Below are positions 33,707 through 42,746 of a DNA stretch of 64,000 bases, one piece after another. How positions within the stretch are numbered: position 1 is the first letter of the stretch; every line of letters begins with the position of its first letter. The notes beneath the pieces are model-generated. The model did no database searches. It was not told where the DNA came from and saw only the letters and a list, made by a program, of their open reading frames with translations. Both the position numbers and the translations under genes were made by a program. The DNA comes from Flavobacterium album (lineage in GTDB: Bacteria; Bacteroidota; Bacteroidia; Flavobacteriales; Flavobacteriaceae). The DNA is taken from the NCBI RefSeq assembly GCF_003096035.1, contig NZ_CP029186.1:2307001-2371000 (forward strand), read 5' to 3'.

Positions 33707-33790
33707 CGGAGAGACAGGGACTCGAACCCTGGCGACGTTTGCACGTCGACAGATTAGCAATCTGCTCCGTTACCACTCCGGCACCTCTCC
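33707..33790 (-). tRNA. tRNA-Ser (anticodon GCT)
   Basis: Minus-strand class II tRNA of about 84 nt: acceptor GGAGAGG / TCTCTCC, D-arm GCCGGAGTGGTAACGGAGC, anticodon loop TGCTAAT (GCT), long variable arm CGACGTGCAAACGTCG and T-arm CAGGGTTCGAGTCCCTG. Discriminator G. It is co-transcribed with tRNA-Pro. Confidence 0.96.
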
Positions 33791-33942
33791 TGCTGCTCAA
33801 AAGCTTTAGCCTTTTTGCGGTTGCAAATGTAACAGTTGATATTATTATCTGCAACTATTTTTTAAGGTTTTTTTGATTTTTTTGAAATACTAATTTAAAG
33901 TATTTAACAGTCAATGCAATACATTCGCAATTTGGTGCTGCA

Positions 33943-34512
33943 TTATTTTATACACTTCAACGAATTGATGAAATAACTCTCCGGATAGTACTTTTTCGCC
34001 ATCGTTTCGCTGTTGAGTTCTTTTTTTACCGGGTAATCTATAGTCTCGGTCGCATATTTTACCCTGATGAACGATATTGGGAATTTCTCAAGGTCTTCAA
34101 CCGAGCCTACAGTGAAAAGGAAAACCCCTGTGAGTACCCTGATATTGTTCTTTTCTGCAGCATCATATACAAGCCCGGCACACTGCTCATCGAGCGCACT
34201 GATAAGCGTAACTATCTTGCCATTGTTTAGCTGAATATACATTCTGGATGCCTTGTCCAGACAATAGGCTTTCGGGAACTCCTTGCTTTTGAACAGCATC
34301 TGGAAGTTCAGCATTGGTACGCCATCGCTGTTGGATAGCGAGAAAAATATAAACTGCGAAGTGCCGGCGAACACTTTCTCATACATCATGTAGTCGTTGG
34401 TCGACTTTACGATAGTGCCGTCTTCGTTGGTTACTTCATTGGTTTTGCAGTCTTCCTGTGCGGTTACTGCAAATGAAAGGAAAAGCAGAGCGAATAGTAA
34501 GGTTTTTTTCAT
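33943..34512 (-). CDS. Exported protein of unknown function
   Basis: The protein has 189 residues with a signal peptide (MKKTLLFALLFLSFAVTAQ). The mature part has four cysteines (DCKTNEV, AYCLDKA, EQCAGLVY, LKCIK), possibly two disulfides, and a mostly beta pattern (YIQLNNGKIVTLISAL, IRVLTGVFLFTVG, SFIRVKYATETIDYPV). I do not recognise a family. It is a single gene downstream of the tRNA cluster region and divergent from the PQQ dehydrogenase gene. A periplasmic or surface location is inferred from the signal peptide only. Confidence 0.65.
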   Translation of the reverse strand: MKKTLLFALLFLSFAVTAQEDCKTNEVTNEDGTIVKSTNDYMMYEKVFAGTSQFIFFSLSNSDGVPMLNFQMLFKSKEFPKAYCLDKASRMYIQLNNGKIVTLISALDEQCAGLVYDAAEKNNIRVLTGVFLFTVGSVEDLEKFPISFIRVKYATETIDYPVKKELNSETMAKKYYPESYFINSLKCIK

Positions 34513-34653
34513 TGTGTGCTATGTATCGGTGCCAAATATAGTTATTTAGCGCGTATTGCGAATTGCAAATGTAATGCCAATGTTAATTTAATCACACAAT
34601 CCCAACAGTACTAAGAAAATGTGTAGCTTTATCCTTCGCCAAAAAACATCAAT

Positions 34654-36087
34654 ATGAAAAGCTACCTCTTTCTGCCGGGCGCGTTCCTTGCAGTGGTTAC
34701 AACAGTTTGCAGCATTAAGCAAAATAAAGGATATACTGCGACAGATACCGGCAGTACAACAACAGCGATAGCCGGGCCTGCCGAAAATTATGCAACCTAC
34801 TGCGCCGGATGCCACGGTGAAAAGATGAATGCTTTTGTAGACCGCGACTGGAAACACGGGAGCACCCTGAAAGACCTTATGAAAAGCATAAAGACCGGTT
34901 GGCCTGATGATGGCATGCCCGCCTTTGCCAAAACATTCAGTGATAAGGAAACAGAGGAGCTGGCAGAATATATCCTGACGGGTATAAAAGAACGCAAGGA
35001 ATACGATTTTAATGACAGACCAACGTCCGATATTTTCAAAAGCGAAAGCATGACGGTAAAGCTGGAACCGGTGGCAACGGGTATCGATGTGCCATGGGGG
35101 ATGGCCTTCCTGCCTGATAGGGGAATTTTGGTTACCGAAAGGGGCGGCAAGCTATACAAGGTTTTTAATAAGCAAAAACAGGAGATAAAAGGTGTTCCGG
35201 CTGTTGTTGCCGAAGGCCAGGGCGGCCTGCTGGATATTGCCCTGCATCCTGATTTCGCTAATAACCAGCTGATCTATTTCTCTTACTCAAAACCCCACCC
35301 GGATAACAAGCGCCTTGCCACAACGGCTGTTATGCGTGCGAAGCTGGGCAGGGGCGGGCTCTCGGAGCAACAGATAATTTTTGAGGCGCTTCCGTATGCG
35401 CCCACACGCCACCATTATGGGAGCCGTCTGGTATTCGATGGTAAAGGCCACCTGTTCGTTTCGGTAGGGGAGCGCGGCAATGAGAAGGAGAACCCGCAGA
35501 ATACCAACAATAATCAGTTGGGCAAAATACACCGCATCAATGATGATGGCTCAATCCCGGCCGATAATCCTATAAAGGACAAATCGGGCAAGGTGACATC
35601 GCTGTATACCTATGGCAACCGCAACCCGCAGGGACTTGCGCTAAATCCGTTTACGGGCGAATTGTGGGAGAATGAGCACGGCCCACGCGGCGGCGATGAG
35701 ATCAACATCATGCAGCCCGGGAAAAATTACGGTTGGCCGCTGACAAGCTATGGAATTAACTACGACGGCACCACTATTACCGATAAGACCACTGCACAGG
35801 GCATAATCGACCCGCAGCTGTACTGGATACCCTCGATCGGACCGTCGGGAATGGCATTTGTAACAGGCCATAAATACAAACCGTGGAAAGGCGCAGTGCT
35901 ATCGGGTTCGCTCCGCTTCCAGTACCTGAACCTGTCGTACCTTGATGGCAATAAAATAACCAAAGAAGAAAAACTGCTCAAAAATATTGGCCGTGTACGC
36001 GATGTGCGCATGGGGCCGGATGGCTATATCTATGTTGCTGTCGAAAAACCTGCTGCGGCAATTTATAAGCTTATTCCTGTAGAATAA
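34654..36087 (+). CDS. Cytochrome c-fused PQQ-dependent sugar dehydrogenase
   Basis: The protein has 477 residues. After an N-terminal export signal a small cytochrome c domain carries the haem motif Cys50-x-x-Cys53-His54 (YCAGCHGEK) and a likely axial Met in GWPDDGMPAF. The rest is a six-bladed propeller of the soluble glucose/aldose dehydrogenase type: IDVPWGMAFLPDRGILVTERGGKLY, GQGGLLDIALHPDF, HHYGSRLVFDGKGHLFVSVGERG, RNPQGLALNPFTGELWENEHGPRGGDEIN. It oxidises sugars to lactones in the periplasm, passing electrons from PQQ to its own haem. No PQQ synthesis genes are nearby, so the cofactor may come from outside. Confidence 0.9.
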   Translation: MKSYLFLPGAFLAVVTTVCSIKQNKGYTATDTGSTTTAIAGPAENYATYCAGCHGEKMNAFVDRDWKHGSTLKDLMKSIKTGWPDDGMPAFAKTFSDKETEELAEYILTGIKERKEYDFNDRPTSDIFKSESMTVKLEPVATGIDVPWGMAFLPDRGILVTERGGKLYKVFNKQKQEIKGVPAVVAEGQGGLLDIALHPDFANNQLIYFSYSKPHPDNKRLATTAVMRAKLGRGGLSEQQIIFEALPYAPTRHHYGSRLVFDGKGHLFVSVGERGNEKENPQNTNNNQLGKIHRINDDGSIPADNPIKDKSGKVTSLYTYGNRNPQGLALNPFTGELWENEHGPRGGDEINIMQPGKNYGWPLTSYGINYDGTTITDKTTAQGIIDPQLYWIPSIGPSGMAFVTGHKYKPWKGAVLSGSLRFQYLNLSYLDGNKITKEEKLLKNIGRVRDVRMGPDGYIYVAVEKPAAAIYKLIPVE

Positions 36088-36088
36088 A

Positions 36089-36614
36089 GATTTTTTTGGC
36101 GTGCCGGCTCCGTGAACTACGCCGTCGGGCCATTGCTTCGCCAATTCGGCTTTCAGCCTCGGGTCGCTGTATCCCCGCCGAAAAAAGGTGGGGGATGCCG
36201 CTACTGTCCCTCACGCGGAGCTACACTCATGCCTTGGTTGTGACGCCCTTTCAGGGCTGAAACAAACCCGCGATATCCATCCACGGGCGATGCCCGTGGC
36301 TAATTTGTGTAACCCCGTTGGGGTTGTAGGGATACAATTAAAAATAATTCATCTGATATAATCCTTGGATGGGAGAACCCAAAATATATTATAGAGAACA
36401 AGCAACCCCAACGGGGTTTGACTAACTAGCCCCGTGCATCGCCCGGGGTTAACAGGCCCATATGACAAAGCCCTGAAAGGGCGTAACTATAGAGTATGAG
36501 TGTAGCTCCGCGTGAGGGATAGAGGCGATATCCCCGTAGCCTGCGGAGGGATAAAGCCGATAGCCCGGCCACTTGCACCGGCCTGAGCATGGATGTGGCA
36601 CGCCCAAAAAAATC
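36089..36614. mobile_element. MITE-like composite inverted repeat (526 bp)
   Basis: The whole gap between two convergent genes is one nested inverted repeat. The outer ends are GATTTTTTTGGCGTGCC (36089-36105) and its complement with one extra C (36597-36614). Inside, perfect arm pairs run inward in order: 24 bp (36207-36230 with 36496-36519), 16 bp (36243-36258 with 36469-36484), a degenerate GGGCGATGC pair (about 36282-36300 with 36429-36446), and 16 bp (36311-36326 with 36403-36418), around a 76-bp AT-rich centre. Arms such as AACCCCGTTGGGGTTG are themselves palindromic. It is more GC-rich than its flanks and has no ORF of note, so it is probably a non-autonomous repeat element. Confidence 0.7.
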
Positions 36615-37785
36615 AGGCTTTAGAGCAGACCAAGACTATCTTTTCCTCTTTTTTGTTTGTAGTAAAAAAGGCGTAAACATCCCCACCATCCTTAATTTTC
36701 CATTTTTTGCGAAGCTCTTCTACAGAAACCGGAAAGTTACGCACGGTAATATTCATTTTTTTGCCTTCCAGCTGTTTCATGGCAGCTTTTTGGAAAGGGA
36801 TGATCTCATCAATTTTAAACCTCCTTCCGGCAAAATCGATAAGTTCATCTGAAGTGTACAGCTGCGAATGCCGGTGCAGCTTGGCAATATTGTAATGGCG
36901 GCTCAAGGCATCAAACGCGCCCGATTTCATGATGGCGCTGTTCGGTTCGTACAGGTACTTTTGCGGAAGTTCGTAAAAAGCTTCCTCAATGCCGTCATAG
37001 GGCGTTTCAAAAACTTCGTGACTATCTTTCCCTATGTTAACGGCATACAGCATAGGTGTTCCTGTAAAGCCTTTTTCCAATATCCAAAGCAGCTCCTTTA
37101 CTTCGTTATTGACGGCTACGATATGTATTGCCTTAACAGAGTGCAGCTCGCCCAGCCCGGCGGTGATGTCGAGCAACGGTGCGGTTTTTATGAGGATAGT
37201 ATTGGTGTATTTAAAATAGGTATCCAGCAATTCAGGTACATTGGGAACACAATCTTTCAGCAGGAATACCTTGCCTTTAGCATCGCTGCGGCGGGAGGGG
37301 TCAATGTACAGCCAGTCCCATTGGCGGGCCAGCAATTCGAGTACATCAAGGCTGTTGCCGGGAAGGCATTCGATATTCGCCGCTCCTAATATTTCAAAAT
37401 TATGCTTAGCAATCGCCGAAAGCTCCAGGTTGATCTCGCAGTGCGTTACATGCCCGATCTTTTTCGAAAAATAATAATCGTCGATACCAAAACCACCGGT
37501 AAGGTCAATCAGGGTCTCACCGTCCACCAGACCGCTTTTATACTGTGCTGCGGTTTCTGATGAGGTTTGCTCTACAGATATTTTTGATGGATAGACGATG
37601 CCTTCGGCGGCAAACCACGTAGGCAGCTTGTCCTTAGCTTTTTCGCGTGCCGCTATCTGGTTCAGGGTTTCTGCCCAGGGTATGTGGGGGAACGGGTTCT
37701 TTTGCAGCGCCAGCTTCTCCACCGGGCTCCCTGTATTGTCTTTTATAAATTGCCGGACTTTTTCGTCCAAAAACTGTGCGAACAA
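36613..37785 (-). CDS. Class I SAM-dependent methyltransferase with THUMP-like C-terminal domain
   Basis: The 390-residue protein starts at a TTG (37785) two bases after the stop of the upstream gene. The N-terminal part is helical, the central Rossmann domain has motif I LIDLTGGFGIDDYYFS, HCEINLELSAIAKHN, and a catalytic-type DPSRR in WLYIDPSRRSDAKGK. The C-terminal part (DFAGRRFKIDEIIPFQ ... ITVRNFPVSVEELRKKWKIKDGGDVYAFF) is the THUMP-like domain that accompanies this family in Bacteroidota. An RNA target (rRNA or tRNA) is the reasonable inference. It forms an operon with the AI-2E-type transporter gene. Confidence 0.85.
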   Translation of the reverse strand: MFAQFLDEKVRQFIKDNTGSPVEKLALQKNPFPHIPWAETLNQIAAREKAKDKLPTWFAAEGIVYPSKISVEQTSSETAAQYKSGLVDGETLIDLTGGFGIDDYYFSKKIGHVTHCEINLELSAIAKHNFEILGAANIECLPGNSLDVLELLARQWDWLYIDPSRRSDAKGKVFLLKDCVPNVPELLDTYFKYTNTILIKTAPLLDITAGLGELHSVKAIHIVAVNNEVKELLWILEKGFTGTPMLYAVNIGKDSHEVFETPYDGIEEAFYELPQKYLYEPNSAIMKSGAFDALSRHYNIAKLHRHSQLYTSDELIDFAGRRFKIDEIIPFQKAAMKQLEGKKMNITVRNFPVSVEELRKKWKIKDGGDVYAFFTTNKKEEKIVLVCSKA

Positions 37786-37787
37786 AC

Positions 37788-38870
37788 CTATATATCTTTT
37801 GTAAGTATCTTGACCACGGGGTTTTTAGGGAAAAATTCTTTTGCCACTACCTTGATGATGGTATACATAGGGACGGCAATGATCATCCCGAGTATGCCAA
37901 AAACAAACCCGCTTGCCAAAATTACGATAAAAATCTCCAACGGGTGCGAGTTGACGCTGTTGGAAAAGATGATGGGCGTGCTGAAGTTGTTATCTACAAA
38001 TTGCGCCGCGCAGTAGCCTATGACCACATACAGCGTAGTAGAGAACATATCGGCCTGCATATCCGGGCCTAGGTGCCCGAGCAGCGTAAGCACGATTACA
38101 AGCGCGGTTGCAATGATGGGCCCGATATACGGGATGATATTAAGCAATGCGGTTATAAAGGCGATGATAAATGCATTCTCCACCCCAAAAATGAGCAGCA
38201 CTATGAGATACATCGTAAAAAGTACCGCCATCTGTATGATAAGGCCGATGAAATAACGGCTCAGCAGGTAATTAACCTTGCGTAACGAATTGAGTATTTT
38301 GTCTTCATGGGCATCGGGCAGGATCTTTTTTGCATTAACGGTAAAAAGCTTCCTGTCTTTGAGGAAAAAGAAGCTGATGAAAAGTACCGAGGCAAGCCCC
38401 ATACCAAAACCGCTGAGTATGCCCAGCAGCGAATTGATGAAATTTGGAATGAAATTAAAGTTGAGCTTTTTAGTAAGGTCAGACTGTTCCATCATTTTCT
38501 TCGTATCAATGCCAAAATAATCGTTGACCTGAAGCAGCAGGTTGTTGAAATCCTGTTCCAGCTTGGCAGTGTCCAGTAATGACAGATTTTCACTCTGCGA
38601 AACGATAAGCGGTACAAACAGCCATACAAAACCAACTAACATACCAAGGAATAGCAATAATGTGGTAATGACTGCCAATATGTGAGGGAACCGCAGCTTC
38701 CTCTTCAGGAAATAGACTATCGGGCTGGCGATCATGCTCACAATCAGCGCCACAAAGAGGTAAATAATTACTAACTGTACCTTATAGAGAAATAGTAAAA
38801 GCAAAAATGCAGCTGCAATGATCAGCAGGGCGCGCAGTATCCCGTTGGCAATTATCTTAGAGGTAATCAT
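37788..38870 (-). CDS. AI-2E family (PerM-like) transporter
   Basis: The 360-residue integral membrane protein has about eight hydrophobic helices, starting with ILRALLIIAAAFLLLLFLYKVQLVIIYLFVALI, and the family signatures LLSRYFIGLIIQMAVLF and NIIPYIGPIIATALVIVL near residues 210-260, closing with GIIAVPMYTIIKVV-like residues. Members export small solutes such as autoinducer-2 or ions; the cargo here is unknown. It is the first gene of the operon; the methyltransferase follows after 2 bp. Confidence 0.9.
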   Translation of the reverse strand: MITSKIIANGILRALLIIAAAFLLLLFLYKVQLVIIYLFVALIVSMIASPIVYFLKRKLRFPHILAVITTLLLFLGMLVGFVWLFVPLIVSQSENLSLLDTAKLEQDFNNLLLQVNDYFGIDTKKMMEQSDLTKKLNFNFIPNFINSLLGILSGFGMGLASVLFISFFFLKDRKLFTVNAKKILPDAHEDKILNSLRKVNYLLSRYFIGLIIQMAVLFTMYLIVLLIFGVENAFIIAFITALLNIIPYIGPIIATALVIVLTLLGHLGPDMQADMFSTTLYVVIGYCAAQFVDNNFSTPIIFSNSVNSHPLEIFIVILASGFVFGILGMIIAVPMYTIIKVVAKEFFPKNPVVKILTKDI

Positions 38871-39015
38871 ATAGTTTCGGTGTTTGTGATACCGAATGTA
38901 TGAAAAAAATCACGAATGTATTTTGCTTTAATACAAGATTAAGAAAGGGGAGTCGGTCGGATGTCGGATGTCCGATGCTGTAAATGTAGTGAAGAATGCT
39001 AAAGCTGCTTTTTCA

Positions 39016-39123
39016 TTACGGGCAAAAACCTTGTTCCTTGCTGTAATCCCAATTGGCTTTCGACTGCTTTGTGATGGCTGCCAGGATCTCATGGTGTGAA
39101 GGTTGGGCTCTCTCGATTTTCAT
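39016..39123 (-). pseudogene. N-terminal fragment of a GNAT acetyltransferase
   Basis: An ATG-started frame of 35 codons reads MKIERAQPSHHEILAAITK then QSKANWDYSKEQ, which looks like the first strand and helix of GNAT N-acetyltransferases, then ends in unrelated GFCP and a stop. No acetyl-CoA-binding motif remains downstream. It lies in the 355-bp gap between the AI-2E-type gene and the DUF4159 gene. The rest of that gap holds only interspersed-repeat-like words (39140-39215, CTTTGTG/CTTTGCG phrases). Confidence 0.45.
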
Positions 39124-39225
39124 TGATAAACTATTTCGCAAATATTCACGAAGGAGAGCAAAGTTTCACAAAGGCTTTGCGAATCTTTGGGATCCTTTGT
39201 GTGACTTTGCGGTATAACACAAAAA

Positions 39226-39864
39226 CTAATTATTAAAAGCGTAGTTGAGGATATTCGCTCCCATTTTCAGCGCTTTTTCCCTTGCTTCGCGCGGGTCGTT
39301 GTGTACTTCCTGGTCTTCCCATCCGTCACCAAGGTCGGTTTCATAAGTATAAAGTAATACCAGCCTTCCTTCAACAAAGATACCCCATGCCTGTGGCGGC
39401 TTATTGTCGTGTTCATGTATTTTCGGCATGCCCTGTGGAAAGGCGAATGGGCCTTTATAGATCTCGTGGCTTACAGGTACCTGCACCAGTTCTTTATCAG
39501 GGAATATCTTCTTGATCTCTTTGCGGATGAATTTATCCATACCGTAGTTATCGTCGATATGCAGGAACCCTCCTGAGGTGAGGTAGCCTCGCAGGTTGGC
39601 TACATCATTATCGCTGAACACCACGTTGCCGTGCCCCGTCATGTGCACAAAAGGGTAGGAGGAAAGGTCAGGGCTCCCTGCTTCCACAACAGCAGTCTTG
39701 GTGTTTATCTTTGTATTGATGTTCTGGTTGCAGAATTTAGCCAGGTTGGGTAGTGATGTAGGGTTGCCATACCAGTCGCCACCACCGGAGTATTTTAAAA
39801 CGGCAATTTCCTGCGCCATGAGCAGGGCAGGAGAAAGCAGGAGTATATAGAGGAGTTTTTTCAT
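39226..39864 (-). CDS. DUF4159 family exported protein
   Basis: The protein has 212 residues from the ATG at 39864 (MKKLLYILLLSPALLMAQ, a signal peptide); the frame extends to 39966 but the extension has no homology-like character. The mature protein follows DUF4159: EIAVLKYSGGGDWYGNPTSL, FVHMTGHGNVVFSDNDVANLRGYLTSGGFLHIDDNYG, VPVSHEIYK and GRLVLLYTYETDLGDGWED. The family resembles a glutamine-amidotransferase-like fold and often sits beside MoxR/VWA gene sets, absent here. Function unknown; periplasmic. Confidence 0.85.
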   Translation of the reverse strand: MKKLLYILLLSPALLMAQEIAVLKYSGGGDWYGNPTSLPNLAKFCNQNINTKINTKTAVVEAGSPDLSSYPFVHMTGHGNVVFSDNDVANLRGYLTSGGFLHIDDNYGMDKFIRKEIKKIFPDKELVQVPVSHEIYKGPFAFPQGMPKIHEHDNKPPQAWGIFVEGRLVLLYTYETDLGDGWEDQEVHNDPREAREKALKMGANILNYAFNN

Positions 39865-40048
39865 GTTTGGTATAACGTGGAAATTGGAATGTAAATATAG
39901 GAAAACAATATTATTTGCAGTACCATGTTTTAGTTGCTTGTAAAAAGAGCAGCTTTTATCTTTCAAAGAAAATTTATCTAAAATTTGATTCGCAATAAAG
40001 CTATTGTTGTCTATATTTCCTATTTTTCGAACAGAAAAAATAACTATT

Positions 40049-42034
40049 ATGTCATTTATGCCTCATGGTATCCGCGTGCTTTCAAAACAGGGTACACTAC
40101 TTACTTTCAAAACCTATCTTATTTATTACGGCGCGGAAGAACTTCCCCGCACGCATGGCTTTGCACTTCAGCTCCTTATGGACAGACCGGGCAGCTTTGC
40201 GCTGAAGCAGGATATTGCTGACAAAGATTATGATGAGGAAGATAACCATATTAATAATAGTTTTAAAGTTGCTCAACACTACATCAAAAGCCTCGAAGTG
40301 GATAGTTTTGAGAATTTCCCGCTTAACGATAAGTTTTTCAACAAGGATTGGCATGGCTTTAATAAAGATACCGGCAAGTTCCATGCAGAGGAGTATTTGC
40401 CCAGTGCAATATATACTTTAGAAGTAAAAGATGCCCGCTGGATCGAGCACCTTCAACCGGGGGATGTGTGGGAGACTAAGTCTTATAATATTGACGGCCC
40501 TACCTGGTATCTGGAGTTTAAAGATGACACTAGCCATAAATTTTACCGTGTAACCCGGAGGGCGGCAGATGTATGGAGATTTACTTATGGCAGGATAGGC
40601 TCTGAAGGTAATGAAAATGTTCAAAGGATAAACGCTGAAGCCGCCCTGAAAAAGGTAAATGAAAAACTTGCTAAAGGATACACATTAGTATATAAGAATT
40701 TTGAAACAGACTACAGTTTTGAAGATAAAGTTTTGGCACCCATGCGGCAGGCAAGAAGAGAAAAGTCGGGCCAGGCGGATACAGAGGCTATGTTCAAAGC
40801 TGTGGCAGATAAAGATGTAGAAACCGTAAGGCAGCTCCTGGAGAAAGGCGTTGACCCCAATACCTGTCTCGATAAATACAAGACCCCTATACTGGAAATA
40901 GCATCGCAAAATTGGAGGGATGTCACCGATAAGAATATTGCCATCACACGTTTACTGCTCGAACACGGTGCCGACCCGAATACGGGCAAATGGGGGCCGA
41001 TATTCCTGAGCATCTGCTACATGCCCCAAAGGGAGGAGATGATACACCTTTTCCTTGAATTTGGGGTGGATATAACCCTGTCCCGGGATAATGATGGCCA
41101 TACGGTGCTGCAATCTGCGGCTGCAAGCGGTCTGCCATGGCTGGTTAAGGAATGCATTGCAAAAGGCATGGACGTTAACCATGTTCCAAAAAACGGACTT
41201 ACAGCCATTCATTATGCCGCAGGGGCAGCAAACAATGCGATAGAGGTCATCGATCTGTTGATAGAAGCCGGTGCAAACCTTGAATTTCCCGAGGGCGAAC
41301 GCTCACCAATGCACATGGCGGCCGCTGACGGTACCGCGGAAACCATTGACTACCTTGTAAAGCTTGGACTGGACATCAATTTAAAGGACGATTACGGTGA
41401 TATACCCGCACATTACTGCCTGCGAGGTAGCTCTGTTGAGAAGCTTGAGGCGATGATCAGGCTGGGGGCCGACATCAACAGGCCCGATAATAAAGGGCGC
41501 ACAACGATGCAGGTGGTTACCGAAAGGGTACTGAATTCTTCTGACGAAACTACAGCGCTTGCCCTGGAAAAGATAAAGTTCCTGATGGATAAAGGCTATG
41601 CGCTTTACCCTGAAGAGAATGCTGCACCCATTGCCACTGAATTCCTGGAACGCCTGAAAACACCTGCAAAGCTGAAGCCTTTTGAAACAGGATCGGTATT
41701 CAAAATGCTCGAATATGGCCTTGATCCTTATGAGACGGATAAAAATGGTTTTTCAGTAGTGCATCTTGCCGCAAAAATAAATAATACAGAAATGTTGGCA
41801 AAATGCCTTGAAAAAACGGGGAACATCAACCTTACAGACGAATTCGGGTGGACACCTTTACACTATGCCGTTTGCCATAAAAATAAGGAACTGGTTAAGC
41901 TATTGAGGGAAGAAGGTATTGATGAAACGATTCAGGCAAAGAAAAAAAGGACTTATGCAAAGGCCAAAATACCTGCCGGGGCTACAGCCGCAGAAATTGC
42001 CGCAATGATAGGTAATGATGAAGTGCTTTTGTAA
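40049..42034 (+). CDS. WGR-domain and ankyrin-repeat protein
   Basis: The protein has 661 residues from the ATG at 40049 (MSFMPHGIRVL); the frame is open from a TTG at 40004. The N-terminal 150 residues are unclassified. A WGR-like domain follows (KFYRVTRRAADVWRFTYGRIGSEGNENVQRI, near residues 165-220). From about residue 240 to the end run around ten ankyrin repeats (for example DVETVRQLLEKGVDPNTCLDKY, GWTPLHYAVCHKNKELVKLL). There is no signal peptide. WGR domains bind nucleic acid or sense breaks in PARPs and bacterial regulators; here no catalytic domain is attached. It is single and ends 4 bp from the convergent rsmE. Confidence 0.82.
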   Translation: MSFMPHGIRVLSKQGTLLTFKTYLIYYGAEELPRTHGFALQLLMDRPGSFALKQDIADKDYDEEDNHINNSFKVAQHYIKSLEVDSFENFPLNDKFFNKDWHGFNKDTGKFHAEEYLPSAIYTLEVKDARWIEHLQPGDVWETKSYNIDGPTWYLEFKDDTSHKFYRVTRRAADVWRFTYGRIGSEGNENVQRINAEAALKKVNEKLAKGYTLVYKNFETDYSFEDKVLAPMRQARREKSGQADTEAMFKAVADKDVETVRQLLEKGVDPNTCLDKYKTPILEIASQNWRDVTDKNIAITRLLLEHGADPNTGKWGPIFLSICYMPQREEMIHLFLEFGVDITLSRDNDGHTVLQSAAASGLPWLVKECIAKGMDVNHVPKNGLTAIHYAAGAANNAIEVIDLLIEAGANLEFPEGERSPMHMAAADGTAETIDYLVKLGLDINLKDDYGDIPAHYCLRGSSVEKLEAMIRLGADINRPDNKGRTTMQVVTERVLNSSDETTALALEKIKFLMDKGYALYPEENAAPIATEFLERLKTPAKLKPFETGSVFKMLEYGLDPYETDKNGFSVVHLAAKINNTEMLAKCLEKTGNINLTDEFGWTPLHYAVCHKNKELVKLLREEGIDETIQAKKKRTYAKAKIPAGATAAEIAAMIGNDEVLL

Positions 42035-42038
42035 AGAG

Positions 42039-42746
42039 TTACTCCTCATTCACAAACGCCACACTATGCGCCGCAACAACCGCAGCAGTTTCTGTGCGCA
42101 GGCGGGTATTGCCTAATGATACCGGGATATAGCCTTTCTCCAAAGCCAATTTTATTTCCTTTGGAGAAAAATCCCCTTCCGGGCCTATGAGGATGGTTAC
42201 TTTTTGCCTGGGTTGTAAAGCATTTTTAAGCAGCTTTTTATCGGTTTCCTCGCAATGGGCTATGAACAGCTGCCCGTCACGCTGGTTATTTACAAAAGTG
42301 TTGTAGGCTACCGGCTCATTCAGCTTTGGCAGGTAGAATTGTACCGACTGCTTCATGGCGCTTTGCAGGATCTTCTCGAAACGGTCGGCTTTAAAATTGA
42401 TGCGTTCCGAATGCTCACAGATAATCGGCGTTATCTCGTGGATACCTATCTCGGTAGCTTTTTCTAAAAACCACTCGTAGCGGTCGTTCATTTTTGTGGG
42501 AGCTACGGTAAGGTGCAGGGAGTAGGGTGTGGGGTCGAATACTTCTTCGTGCTTTATCCTTACTTCGCACTTTTTCTCATTAGCAAAGAGTATTTCCGAT
42601 GTGAACAGGTATCCGTTACCATTGGTTATCTGTATTGTGTCGCCTTCTTTTTTGCGAAGTACTTTTACGATATGGCGGCTCTCCTCTTTATCAAAAGTAA
42701 AAGTGCTGTCGCCGGGCTGTATGTCGGGGTTATAGAAAAGCTGCAT
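42039..42746 (-). CDS. rsmE: 16S rRNA (uracil-1498-N3)-methyltransferase
   Basis: The 235-residue protein has the RsmE layout: N-terminal PUA-like part (SRHIVKVLRKKEGDTIQITNGNG) and a SPOUT knot domain with EKATEIGIHEITPIICEHSER, the SAM-binding knot ILIGPEGDFSPKEIKLALEKG and SLGNTRLRTETAA. It methylates U1498 of 16S rRNA. Its ATG overlaps the tsaD stop by one base (TAATG), so the two are translationally coupled. Confidence 0.96.
   Translation of the reverse strand: MQLFYNPDIQPGDSTFTFDKEESRHIVKVLRKKEGDTIQITNGNGYLFTSEILFANEKKCEVRIKHEEVFDPTPYSLHLTVAPTKMNDRYEWFLEKATEIGIHEITPIICEHSERINFKADRFEKILQSAMKQSVQFYLPKLNEPVAYNTFVNNQRDGQLFIAHCEETDKKLLKNALQPRQKVTILIGPEGDFSPKEIKLALEKGYIPVSLGNTRLRTETAAVVAAHSVAFVNEE

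Noticed and set aside
36089..36614. Complete insertion sequence
   Set aside because: There are terminal inverted repeats but no transposase frame.
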